A stretch of 64,000 nucleotides of DNA from contig JAJQJQ010000013.1 of assembly GCA_028622995.1 (NCBI GenBank), forward strand, positions 682,001-746,000, written 5' to 3'. This DNA comes from Panagrolaimus kolymaensis. Taxonomy: Eukaryota > Nematoda > Chromadorea > Rhabditida > Panagrolaimidae. Shown here piece after piece: positions 22,801 through 33,537 of the stretch (within the stretch, counting starts at the first letter, position 1; every line of letters begins with the position of its first letter). The notes under the pieces are model-generated. The model made no database searches. It worked only from the letters and a program-made list of their open reading frames with translations, and was not told where the DNA came from. The position numbers were made by a program, and so were the translations under genes.

Positions 22801-24038
22801 TTACGTTTTCGAAGTAACAGTTACAACAACATTTATAATTGAATCTTGTTTAAACCCAAAAAGGTTTTTTAATTTTGTTCTGTAAGGAGATATGATCAAC
22901 ATAGCAGCCAATGGATTTACCACGGGAATCCAACCAAGAAAAAATGAAAAAAATAATGAAATTGTGAGGTTTTCAATTTTTAAAAATATCATCGCAATTA
23001 AAGTTAAAATTGGTACATTTGCAACAAGCAATGGGCCAACCGCCTAAAAAACATCATTTTTTAAGGGAATAAAAATGTAAGAAAACTGTTACTTGAATAA
23101 TCAAAGTTTTGTGAAGCTGTCGACTAAGAATTTTTGAGCCGTTGTAATTATTAACGTGTGTTCGTAATTTGTGAATAATTTTCATTCCAAAAAATAAAAC
23201 CAGGATGTAACTCGTTAATGCAGTGAGAATTATGAAAGTGTATGGGATGATGAATGACATGGAATCCTAAAACGGAAAAATAAAGCGTAGTAAAAGAAAA
23301 AAAAAATAAATAAAATGGTTTGTTTGCTCCAATTATGCCCATTTTTTATAAACTTATAATTTCTGCTGCAACAAAAATGGGACCATTTGGATATTCATCC
23401 AACCAAAATTGAGTGAAAGTTGGTTGACGAATATTTAAATTTGTTTCACTGATTGGTTGAAAACACCATGCAAATCCACCAAAAAGTAAAATAGCAGCCA
23501 AAAACAAAATGCTATATGGCAAAATTAAATGTTTCATTGTGACTGTGGTGTTCCTTAAAATATAACATTTTTTATTTATAACTTTTAGAGGGTTTAAATT
23601 TACCTGCAAATAACTTGATATCGAATATAAAATGGAATACAAACTGCATTCATACTTGTTATAACAGTGGTAGCATAAATCCACATTAAAATGCTTGCCG
23701 CTGTAAACCCCAACGAACTCAAAGGGCTTCCAACTGCCACATAAACATTTAATTTTATGTTAAAAACTTGCTAAAAATTGAATCTTTTGAAACTTCAATA
23801 ACAAAATATTGGAAGGCTAAAATTTAGTTGCTGCTGCACGACTCACCGGTGCCATGGTAAATGTTACAATCGATAATATCATATCCAAAATACAATTTGG
23901 CATTAATACAAAAGTTATACGTTTCATAGCAATTTTATTTACAGTCATAATTAAATAAAAAAGTAACATATTTCCAACTAAAGCAATAATGGGAGCCAAC
24001 ATGTCGGTATATCTTAAGATTTTCAGTAAGATAGTCAT
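22801..24038 (-). CDS. 7TM chemoreceptor, STR/SRJ-like, 5 or more exons, possibly damaged
   Basis: Supported exons are 24038-23847, 23770-23604, 23553 to about 23350, 23266-23093 and 23043-22801. Hydrophobic segments run through all of them. Landmarks are SRQLHKTLIIQ before TM6, then AVGPLLVANVP, and the TM7 end NPLAAMLIISPYR, characteristic of the STR/SRD/SRJ chemoreceptor superfamily. Introns 1, 2 and 4 join in correct phase. Intron 3 does not: after EII the only nearby GT gives phase 1, while the next exon after TTTTAG needs phase 0, and a stop follows at once. The gene may therefore be a recent pseudogene or use an unrecognised splice. TTTTAG lies 16 nt before the ATG, so an upstream exon or a trans-splice site is likely. 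Expected role: chemosensory G-protein-coupled receptor. Confidence 0.7.
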
Positions 24039-25143
24039 TTTGGGAATATTTGTACCTAAAATTAAAAAATTATTTTCAAGTCAAACGAGTTTTGGTTAGT
24101 TTTGTTTGTAAATAAAATCAAAACTTTGTCACCCATGAAATAAACTTAAAAAAACATAAAATTTAAAAGGATTTTCCATAAAAGAGTTTCTTTGATTTTG
24201 CCAATTTAATTTTTTACTTTTTTGCGTTAAAATAAAAAAAAGCCAAGAGCATCTCAAAAAAGTGCAGCTCATTAACTTTAAGCTACAAAAAAATGCTTCT
24301 TATTACTCAAAGATAAAAATAAAAAAAAAAAGAAAGAAAGAAATTAACTCATAATTTGCACTTCATTTCCATCAGTACCAGTACCATTTCTTGATGGATG
24401 TTAGTCATCGATGCGTTTTATTGTTAAACATGCACAAACACATACAAACAAATAACATTTAAAATATTAATTCCAATTATTAGAACGTAAGATGATGCGT
24501 GTTTATTTTACATAACTGTTTTCAAAACTATTGCAAAGTTACTAATTAAAATTTACTTAGTATCTTTTTTATTTTAATAATTTATGAATGCATTCGCCAC
24601 TATCGTATGACGACAGCTTTAACGAGAGAAAAATGAGCAACGATTTGTCGCTATAATGAACATAAAATCAAAAAAGCAAAAAATTATTAATTCAACCATG
24701 CTATAGCTGCTCACTCATACTATTACACTTTTAATGTGAATACTGTATTCGTAATAATTACAACAACAACAAAAAACAGCGATTCAATTATAAGTTTTTT
24801 TAACATTTGAAAAATTAGAAAAGCAGCGAAAGAAATTTAAAAAAAATAGAAAGCAAAAAAAAACATTGTATCTCTCATGATTTCATTTTTTAGTTTGTTG
24901 GATATTAAAATTTTATTTTGCTTGCCTCGTGAATCTCATCAAATTACAGTCAAAAAGCAAAAATATATCTGCTTCAAAGTAAAAATATAATAATTAATAG
25001 CATTTCTAACTTATCTCCTCCATTTAAAACAAATTTAGAAACAAAAAACAAATTTTTATAATTTTAATAATTAGTGTGCTTTTTATCCAAAAAAAAGAGG
25101 GGAAAATGTATCAAACATTTTGGATGAATGAAATGGTTTCAGC
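24039..25143. other. intergenic, no gene seen
   Basis: AT-rich DNA between the chemoreceptor and a cluster of inverted-repeat elements. No supportable exon. Confidence 0.5.
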
Positions 25144-25401
25144 TAGGGTTGTCGAATTTCCCGGGAAATTTCCCGCTTGCGTGCAAAATTTCCCGGGAAA
25201 TTTCCCGGGAAATGCGGGAAATTTCAGCATAACTTTTTATTGATGACTTATTTTTATGTTTTTTTTTTTTGCATTACATAGAAAAAGCATGGTGAATTAA
25301 TATTTTCTTTACAAATTTTAAAAAAAACCAAAATTAATTTGAATTATGTCCAAATGCCCTGAGGCATTTCCCGGGAAATTCCCGGGAAATCGACAACCCT
25401 A
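25144..25401. mobile_element. hAT-type MITE with CCCGGG blocks
   Basis: This 258-bp element starts TAGGGTTGTCGA and ends TCGACAACCCTA, perfect 12-bp inverted termini. It is flanked by an 8-bp target duplication GTTTCAGC (25136-25143 and 25402-25409), diagnostic of the hAT superfamily. Inside each end are repeated TTTCCCGGGAAA palindromes. The centre is AT-rich and non-coding, so mobility would need a transposase elsewhere. Confidence 0.85.
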
Positions 25402-25409
25402 GTTTCAGC

Positions 25410-25718
25410 AACAAAAAAATAACAAAAACTGCAGGAAAGAGTAATTTCTTTGGTTCTCTTCCACATGCATTTGATTCATCCATTTTACTATTAGCCCGCC
25501 GAATTTGAACTAATCCAAGGATTTTAAAATTGATCTAATTCGATCCTTAAAAGGTTCGTATTAAAAACCATTGCACTTCATTGCGGCTTTGGAAAAATTA
25601 TAAATTTTGGAAAGCCATTGCTTTTTAGCAGCGGCAAATAAAAATATTCTCACTTCAACATTGTTCAATGAACGGAGTAAATTTACATCCAATGAGTTCT
25701 TTGCAGAATAAAGTATCT
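25410..25718. other. spacer between inverted-repeat elements
   Basis: AT-rich single-copy-looking DNA with no gene or repeat that I can recognise. Confidence 0.45.
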
Positions 25719-25952
25719 GTGCCCTATTTCATAAAAAAAGTTCATGAACTTTTTAGAAAAGAAAGTGAACTTTTCCATTCAAGACCGAGATTTGTCAAAC
25801 GAAAAAAGTTCATGAACTTTTTTTAATGGGAAAAAAAATTACACGCAGAAAAAGTTCATGAACTTTTTTCGTTTGACAAATCTCGGTCTTGAATGGAAAA
25901 GTTCACTTTCTTTTCTAAAAAGTTCATGAACTTTTTTTATGAAATAGGGCAC
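25719..25952. mobile_element. 234-bp palindromic foldback element
   Basis: The left end GTGCCCTATTTCAT is the reverse complement of the right end ATGAAATAGGGCAC, and almost the entire element forms two arms of about 105 bp around a centre of some 20 bp. The word AAGTTCATGAACTT, itself a palindrome, occurs four times. There is no coding capacity and the target duplication is unclear. It looks like a foldback MITE. Confidence 0.75.
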
Positions 25953-25991
25953 TGTCGTAGTAGCGCCCCAAATAAAGGTTCAGCTGTTTTT

Positions 25992-26666
25992 CGACGGCGC
26001 CATTTTTGGGGATAGATATTTGGGGATATGATTTTTGAGGATAGATTTTTAAGGATCGTATTTTTGGGGATTGCATTTTTAGGGATAGAACTTTGAGGAT
26101 TGGTTCTTTGGGGATCTGACTTTTGACGATTGCTTTTTTGGGGACAGAAGTTTGGGGATATGACATTTGGGGATAGACATTTGGGGACAGGTCTTTTGAG
26201 GATAAGACCTGAAAAAATTAAACATTTGCCGTTGACTTTCATGTTTGTAATAAAAATTACAAAAAATGAATTGAAAATGGCTGACAGACGACCAAAGAAA
26301 CATGCATTTTTTTGTTTTGAAAATATGTTAGAAATTTTTTGAATGGGAAAATGCATGTTTCTTTGGTCGTCTGTCAGCCATTTTCAATTCATTTTTTGTA
26401 ATTTTTATTACAAACATGAAAGTCAACGGCAAATGTTTAATTTTTTCAGGTCTTATCCTCAAAAGACCTGTCCCCAAATGTCTATCCCCAAATGTCATAT
26501 CCCCAAACTTCTGTCCCCAAAAAAGCAATCGTCAAAAGTCAGATCCCCAAAGAACCAATCCTCAAAGTTCTATCCCTAAAAATGCAATCCCCAAAAATAC
26601 GATCCTTAAAAATCTATCCTCAAAAATCATATCCCCAAATATCTATCCCCAAAAATGGCGCCGTCG
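25992..26666. repeat. large inverted repeat, 319-bp arms, built of 20-bp minisatellite
   Basis: The arms 25992-26310 and 26348-26666 appear to be near-perfect reverse complements around a 37-bp spacer. The outer ends read CGACGGCGCC and its complement. Each arm carries about eleven degenerate copies of a roughly 20-bp unit with core TTTGGGGATA, followed by a unique inner part ending AAATGGCTGACAGACGACC. Identical open frames appear on both strands only because of the palindrome. It is probably a foldback transposon or an inverted tandem duplication; no target duplication is clear. Confidence 0.8.
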
Positions 26667-26885
26667 TTTTTCATTTTTTTGTTTTGAAAGATTAAAATAA
26701 GAACGTAACACATTTTTCTAAACTTTTTTTTTTCCAATCATCAAAAATACTTTTTTTTTGTTTATGCAAATTAACAAAATTCTTTGCAACCATCAAAATC
26801 CCATATAAGCAATTTTTGATGCGCAAAAATCTTTCATTCTTCGCTTTTTGAAACCGTTGCTTGCAGTCGTCGACAGAAAAAAAGA
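26667..26885. other. upstream region of the type I membrane protein gene
   Basis: AT-rich leader DNA. CTTGCAG ending at 26866, 20 nt before the ATG, is a likely trans-splice acceptor. Confidence 0.45.
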
Positions 26886-29098
26886 ATGCTCGTTTATTCG
26901 CTCCTGTTTCTCTTCTTCTTCGTTGCTGTAAATTCTGGAAGTGTTTCAACTTTAAGAAATATCAACAATGAACCTGTGTCTGATGATCATCTTGTGTTCG
27001 AAGAAACAAATGGTGGAGTAAGAATAATGTCTCCTGGAAGTGCTCAACTTGTTCTTACAAATGGTCATTTGGAAATTGATGTTGATTTACACAAATGTAC
27101 AGGAAAGTAAGTTCTTTAACTTTGTAAAAATTATTAACTTTATATTTTAGAGTCTTGTTTTGTTATAATTCCAAAGAACCATCATTTTCAACTGATCTTT
27201 GCCATTCTCTATCAAACTTTTGTCCATTTCAAGTTGAAGCTAATGATAAAAGCATCAAATTTATGTCTGGCAGTGAATACGCTAAAACCAAGCTCGATCA
27301 AACATGCTCTTCTGCTATTCAAATGAAAGATCCTGGTATATTCTTTTGTGGTATTCCTATTGCTAGCTGTGATCCTGTTGTTGATAAAGAAAGTCGAATC
27401 ACAATTGAAGTTCAACAAGTTTCACAATCATGTCCTATCACAATCCTGAATGCTAAAGTGTATGTTCCTCCATCATCAACAACAACTTCGTCATCAACTT
27501 CCAAAGCTGTTACAATTACCACAGAAGCAACTGGTGAATCAAGTACATGGTGGATTTGGATAATTATTTCGTTCTTCGTTATCATCGTTATCATTTGCAT
27601 CGTTGGGTAAGCTTGTTTATTTTTACGCCATTAACTAAAAGAACCATTTTCAGCTTCGTCATATGCTATAGGAAAAGATCGCTCAAAAAGAAGAGACAAG
27701 AACTAAACAACCTTCCTTTAACTGGTATAAATATTGGTAAAGAAGTTAAACAACACCAACAAGAAAACATACAAGTTCAACCAGAAGAGAAAGAAGCTGC
27801 TGTAGTTGAAGAAACAAAGAAGCTCGAAGTTCCTAAAGCAAAAACTCCAAAAAAGAAAAAAGAAGCTCTTCCTCCACCAAAGATTGAACAACCAAAGCAG
27901 CCAGAATCAATGCCAAAGTTAGAACAACCGAAGCAGCCTGAACCAAAACCGAAGATGGAACAATCAACTATTGCTACCGAAGTTACTGAAGAACCTCCTC
28001 AATTTCCACCTGCTGCTCCTGTGATTGTATCAAAAGAACCTATCATCGTTGAACGTCAAACTTTAAAGAATATCAAGAAGCAATCAAGGGCATGGGCGCT
28101 CCACATGGGATCAACAAAATCTCGAAGTTCTGGTTCAAGGTTTCGTGGTCGATATAGAGATAGCGTGGAATCTCAACGTTCATTCAACATGAAGCAATCC
28201 TTTGGTCCACATTATGATTCAATGAAAAGAAACGGTCTCCTTGGTGAAAATGCAAAAGAAATGATCGAGAAAATGTCAAAGTAAAGTTTCATCATTTTTT
28301 TTCTTCATATTTCTGATTTTGATTTATTTTGTAGGTGCTACAAACCTGATCCAAAGAAGAACATTCTCAGCGTGGAAGTTTCGTTCCTGTACAATTTCAT
28401 TGGTGATGTATTTGTTACCATCAATGGTCTTGTGTATGTTTGCTTTTATCTCATCATTGTCTAATATTCGTATTTGTTTCAGGAAGAAATCGATCGATGA
28501 ATTGAAGATACGTGGTCTGAAACTTGATAAAAATGGAGATATCACACATTTATCATCAAATGTTCGAAAGTTCCTTCAACATCCTGATACGCCAGAATAC
28601 ATCAGATTTACATGTTTTGCACTCCAATATGGTCATTTGATTCCTGGTGATGAAGAACATCTTCCAAAATATTCTATGGCTTTACTTCTCGTCGTTGCTT
28701 TCTCACTCAATCAACCTGATGAATCTCGTCGACGCGCACTTGCAATCATGCGGTATGTTTTGGGATTAACTGTAACTTCATTAACTTGTCATTTTGTTTT
28801 TAGCCGTGAACTTCCATTTTGGAGACGAGAATCAAGTGTTAAAGAACGACATGCATTTGGATATCCTGCAAACTCGATTGAAGCTGCATATCAAATTGAA
28901 CCGAAGTGTTTCCACGATACTAAACTTGTAAAAACGAATTCATCACCAAACGCTTCCGAAGAGAAAAGATCAAAGTCAAATTCAAAGAAAGAAGCTAAAG
29001 AAACACCGATGCAAAGCAAAGAAGTTGTGATCGAAAAACCGAAGTCAAAATCAAAGTCAAAGTCAAAGAAGAAAAAGAAGAATAAGAAACAGCATTGA
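26886..29098 (+). CDS. type I membrane protein with long basic cytoplasmic tail, 6 exons
   Basis: Exons 26886-27106, 27151-27606, 27654-28280, 28335-28433, 28483-28752 and 28804-29098 join in phase 2 at every junction to 655 aa. Residues 1-18 are a signal peptide (LLFLFFFVAVNSG). An extracellular part with paired cysteines (LHKCTG, DLCHSLSNFCPF, SCDPV) and a Ser/Thr-rich stalk leads to one membrane helix near 204-228 (WWIWIIISFFVIIVIICIVG). The cytoplasmic side begins YRKRSLKKKR, is K/P/E-rich with repeated EQPKQPE units, and then contains a folded-looking region (NILSVEVSFLYNFIGDVF to LPFWRRESS). It ends with an SK-rich tail and KKKKKNKKQH. I recognise no named family. The uniform phase-2 introns and codon use support one gene; a surface receptor or adhesion role is inference. 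Confidence 0.75.
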
Positions 29099-29857
29099 AG
29101 TAAATTAGACTAACTTTGTAATTATTTTATTTATTGTATTTTATGTTTTGGATAATAAATGTTTTTACACAAACTTTTTTGTTTATAATCTTTCATAAAG
29201 AATTTTTGATTACATTTTGGGGTTAAAAACTTTTTTAATATTGTGGTGTTTCGGAAAATTCGTTCTATCGTCTAATTGCATTTTTTTTTATTAATTGCAA
29301 CGAAATCGGTAATCATATAGTTTCAATCCGTTTAGTCGAAATCGAGAATCGAAAGATTTCGATTAATCAACAGCTTTGATCAGAATAATTACTTTTTATT
29401 ATAATAGTTTCCAAGGAGATTCATATAAAAAAAGCTTGCCTTCTCAAAGATGAATTGAATTCTCAACAATTTACAATACCATCTTTTTTTAGAGCCCAAA
29501 ATCGTTATGCTTTAGTCGAGTAAAATGGTTGCTTTTTCTTTCATAAATGTTTCTTTATTTCTGAATGAATTATTTTTTGTTTATATAAAGTCCAAACCTT
29601 GGAACAATGATATGTTGGATATTGTTGTTTTCAAGGTTAGTGGATTTAGAAATAATTCGTGCAACCCGCTAAAATTGGCAAAATAAGTTTAAATGACAAC
29701 TCTGCGATTGCGAAAGAAAAAATCAAAGAAATCTGTTGAACAAAAATTTCTTTGTTTGTTGTTGCTGAATCCAAGCTTTCTTCATTTTTTGTTTGCGACT
29801 TCAAAATCTTTGAATGTTTTTTCAATCAACTTTCAACTTTAAAACGAAAGAAGAAAA
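29099..29857. other. intergenic, upstream of Integrator subunit 8
   Basis: Contains the upstream gene's 3' end and the INTS8 promoter. A-rich sequence AAGAAAAATG forms the start context of the downstream gene. No other gene seen. Confidence 0.5.
29154..29159 (+). terminator. AATAAA polyadenylation signal
   Basis: AATAAA lies 56 bp after the stop codon of the type I membrane protein gene and is followed by T-rich DNA. Confidence 0.6.
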
Positions 29858-32800
29858 ATGAGTGATTTTGTGGATAAGCTTCCATTGCTTCCCGTGTCAG
29901 TCGACTTACAAAATTTTGATTATTTTGTCGATAAAGATGAACTCAAGAAAGAATTGGCACAAAATGATGGTAAGTAAAGTTTTATTTTATGTTTATTACT
30001 CTGAATTAAATCAAACTAATCTTTAGATGAATTTTGCTGTGGTTTGATCAAACAATATGCTAGAAGGATTTCAACGATGGAAAAAGAGGTATTAGCTATG
30101 GAAATTGAAGGTAAGCTTTTTTGAAGTTTTTGGATAACTTGAATAATGATAGTCTTTTCAGATGGACGAACTTTGATTACAATAAAGAAATCGGATTTAT
30201 ACCTATGTTGCTTTGCTGGATTAGCTAATATGAAATGGGATCTTTATAGAATCGCTCAAGGGTTTGTTTTTTCAAATGTTCGCTGTAACAACATTGTCTC
30301 ATATATGGTTGTTAACTGCTATAACTTTCTCTATTTTTAGTGTTCCATCAATGAGAGTTCGCGGATTATTGAAGCAACTGATTGTTTATGCTTTTCCTGA
30401 AAGAACTAATTTAACTGCATTCTTGGATATGGACATCTTCAACGAAGTGGCAACATTTCCTTCTAAAGAATTTACAGAAGATAATTTATTCGCGGCATGG
30501 TTATTTGCTAGATGGGTTTTGCATCTCGATCGAACGTCTCGCTTTCCCACTCATACTGTTAAACAAACTGTTGCTAATCCGTATGTCATTACTCTTTTAA
30601 TTTCTTTACCATCTTCTAATAATCATACTTTTAGAGCCTTGCAACCTGATCAAGTTCTTATTACAGCTGAACAACATGGTCGCTGTGTAGCAACAACTTG
30701 TCAATTAGCTCCTATTGCATCAAAATTTTTACAGCAACTTGAAAGTCTGCCTATTGATCGAGTTCGTATTCCAACTGTTGAATGCTTTTTGTCTAGAAAT
30801 TATATGAAGGTATGGTTGTTTTTTATGATGCTAAAGAAGTTATGGTGTTACATTTAGGAAAATCTCAATGTTTGGGAGGATAATATTCAACCTGATTTTC
30901 AACAATCTGAATTGTTTTGTCCTATGGAACTCATTATCAACAAAACAAGATATGATCTTTTTCTTGCAAATTATGCTGCTGGACAATTTCGAACTTCTGA
31001 AAAGTTGCTCAAACTTGTAAGCATTGATACAATTTTATTCCTTTGATATATTGTTACTTTTCAGGTGCTTGAATCAAACCCTGATTTTTCTGCAGTGTCT
31101 CCTGAACTTCGTCCATATGTTTATTTCGATACTGGTGCACTTCACCTTTATGCAATGGCTTTAGGACTTCAACCGGCACAAGAGCCAGGAATTCGTCAAT
31201 CACTTGTAAAGCTTTCAAACTCTCGAACTTTGGAGACCAATGTTGAAGCAATTACTCACGGTTCAAGTGTTAATCGTGAAATGATTATAACTGATGAAGC
31301 AAAAGAACTATCAAAGAAAGCTATGGAAGATCAACTAAAAGCTTCAAAGACTCCTGTTGAAATACTTCGAAATGAAGCTGCACTGTTTTGCATCAAACAA
31401 ACTCAATCACCATTAGTTCACCATGGTTCAATAAAGATGCCACCACCTAATGAAGAATTCTTTAATAGTAAGTTCAGCATTTATTTTGATTATCATCTTG
31501 CTCCTCCGCTTTACTGATTAACCTTTACTTTTTTTTAGGATTCACATCATCTGGTCCATCATTATTTACTCATTATACTACTGTCAACGCTGAAGCATTC
31601 GATCAAGCTTTTGAGCAGCATAAACTAATGAATCTAAGGTTTCCAGAAAGGGTATGTTCTTTGGTTATTTGGAAGAATGATTTTACATTGACTTTTTAGT
31701 TCAACTATCCTCCAGAAATTGCTGATTGTATCAATAGCCGATTTGATCGTGACATTCATCTTTTGCTGTATTCTTTAGTTGGTAAATCAAAGCAATTGGA
31801 AAATGTTTCGGTTAGTCGTTTATGCAGTTATCATCATATTCTTATTCGATTTGTTTTTAGATGAATATTGTATGGGAGAAATTTGTCAATTTGTTCTTGG
31901 TTAAAGCTTCAAAGTATCCAGCTGGTCAAGCAGAAATATCTCCACTATTCATCATTGAAGCATTGATCGTTAAACTTCGTCCTGCATTTACAACAATTTT
32001 CTTCCACAACAGAGAAAACGTCTCACAAATGTTCAACAAGATCGATCGACTCCTGTTCAGCTATCAACCTCTTGTTATGTTAAAGTTTTGTCGATATTAT
32101 TTACCAGCTTTATTCAATATTGGTCAATTCGATGTTATTGTTAATACTATCACCACTTTGTAAGTTCCAAATTTATGTTATGCTTTATTTACTCTTTATC
32201 TTTTTAGGAGGAAGGAAATCATCAGAAAGAGTGTGACCGAACTTTTGGAGCAATCAACGATACTGTTCAACTTTCTTACATCTTTTGTGGAACTTTTGAA
32301 ACACCTCAATGATGATAAATCTATGGATGCCAAGAAGCAATTCTTTGAACATTATGTTATTCTTTTGAAGTTATTCAGTCATGAAGGAGTTGGGTATGTT
32401 TTTGTGCTATTGCTTTATTTGTTTTGTTACATCCAAACTTTTTAGAGGAAGAAGGCTGCAGTTTACTTTCAACGATTTCTTGATTATGATTCAAAATATT
32501 TCTGTAAGTTTTTCGTTTCATTCGAAGAATAAGTGGTGTGATGATTCTACCGTAACTCTTTTTGTCGTGGACTTGATTCAAACTTCACCAATGCTCCTTT
32601 GTATTTATCTGTTACATTTTTAGGAACCAAATGCTATCAAACAAATTTTGAATTACACTCTTCAAATATTCAATCGTTCGGTAGTCGACAATGTTGTTCA
32701 CTTTCTTGTTCCAAGCTCATTCCATCGCAGTTGCTTTATTCTTCCTGATAGTTATCGACATGATCCAGCTGATAATAGGCACGTTTACTTTCGTTTTGTT

Positions 32801-33537
32801 CTCTAACTAACATCAGTGTTTTTAGGTTATTCAGTCTATGGGGATCACGAAATGATATCGTTCATCAAGTTTTGGATACATGCTTAAGAATATCCAATAG
32901 AATATGCTCTACTGATGAGTTTGTTTTACGTGCAACTGGAGATTATACTTTTGGTAAGCACCTTTCTTTATTGAATCATCTATAATGAGTTTCTCTTTTA
33001 GTGATAAACAATTATGATGCGTCACTCAGATTTTATCTCAACTCTATCTTAGTATCGACGAATTACTTATCTCATCCACTTACCTACAACAATGTCATGA
33101 TTATTGATGATCTCTTTTGGAAGAAAGTTATCACATGTTTATATGAATTGAAAAGACCAACAGAAGCAGCAATCACTGGCCAACTTGTTACTCAAATGTT
33201 TGAAATTCTCCCGCATATGTTTGATATCTTATGTTCTCATGAGTGTGAAGATGCAAGCTCAGATTATTTTCATTTAATTGGTGATCTTGCTATCTTTGAG
33301 GCTATGTCATCTGCTTATGGGCGTCAAGGTTTTACTAAACGTCAGCTTCAACTTGTAAGTTACTTTCACTTTTTGTATGATGGTTTAACCTTTATGTTAT
33401 TTTTTTAGATTGATCGTGTACTTACGAGAGCTTTTCATGGTAATTGTCCCAAAGTGATCCATGTTCATGAAGTGCTTCGAAGAAAAAGTCAATGGATTAG
33501 AGTTCTATGTTCCAGAGTTTTTGATGATTGTTTGTAA
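29858..33537 (+). CDS. ints-8: Integrator complex subunit 8 homologue, 16 exons
   Basis: Sixteen exons (29858-29969, 30027-30110, 30162-30261, 30341-30580, 30635-30809, 30858-31016, 31065-31467, 31539-31651, 31700-31810, 31861-32159, 32208-32393, 32446-32503, 32624-32778, 32826-32953, 33002-33354, 33409-33537) total 2,805 nt, or 934 aa. The family is normally about 1,000 aa. Features expected of INTS8 are the N-terminal helical stretch NMKWDLYRIAQG ... LLKQL, the TPR-like AAYF-equivalent YFDTGALHLYAMAL, and the C-terminal block NYDASLRFYL ... DLFWKKVITCL ... DLAIFEAMSSAYGR. INTS8 is a helical scaffold of the nuclear Integrator complex, which processes snRNAs and attenuates RNA polymerase II, and helps recruit PP2A. 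Intron 13 is GC-AG. Short, regular introns and steady codon use mark a conserved, constitutive gene. Confidence 0.85.

Noticed and set aside
26130..26700. Overlapping plus- and minus-strand frames encoding repeated PK/IPK peptides
   Set aside because: They arise from the inverted minisatellite arms: the same frames appear on both strands with no start context, splice logic or amino-acid constraint.
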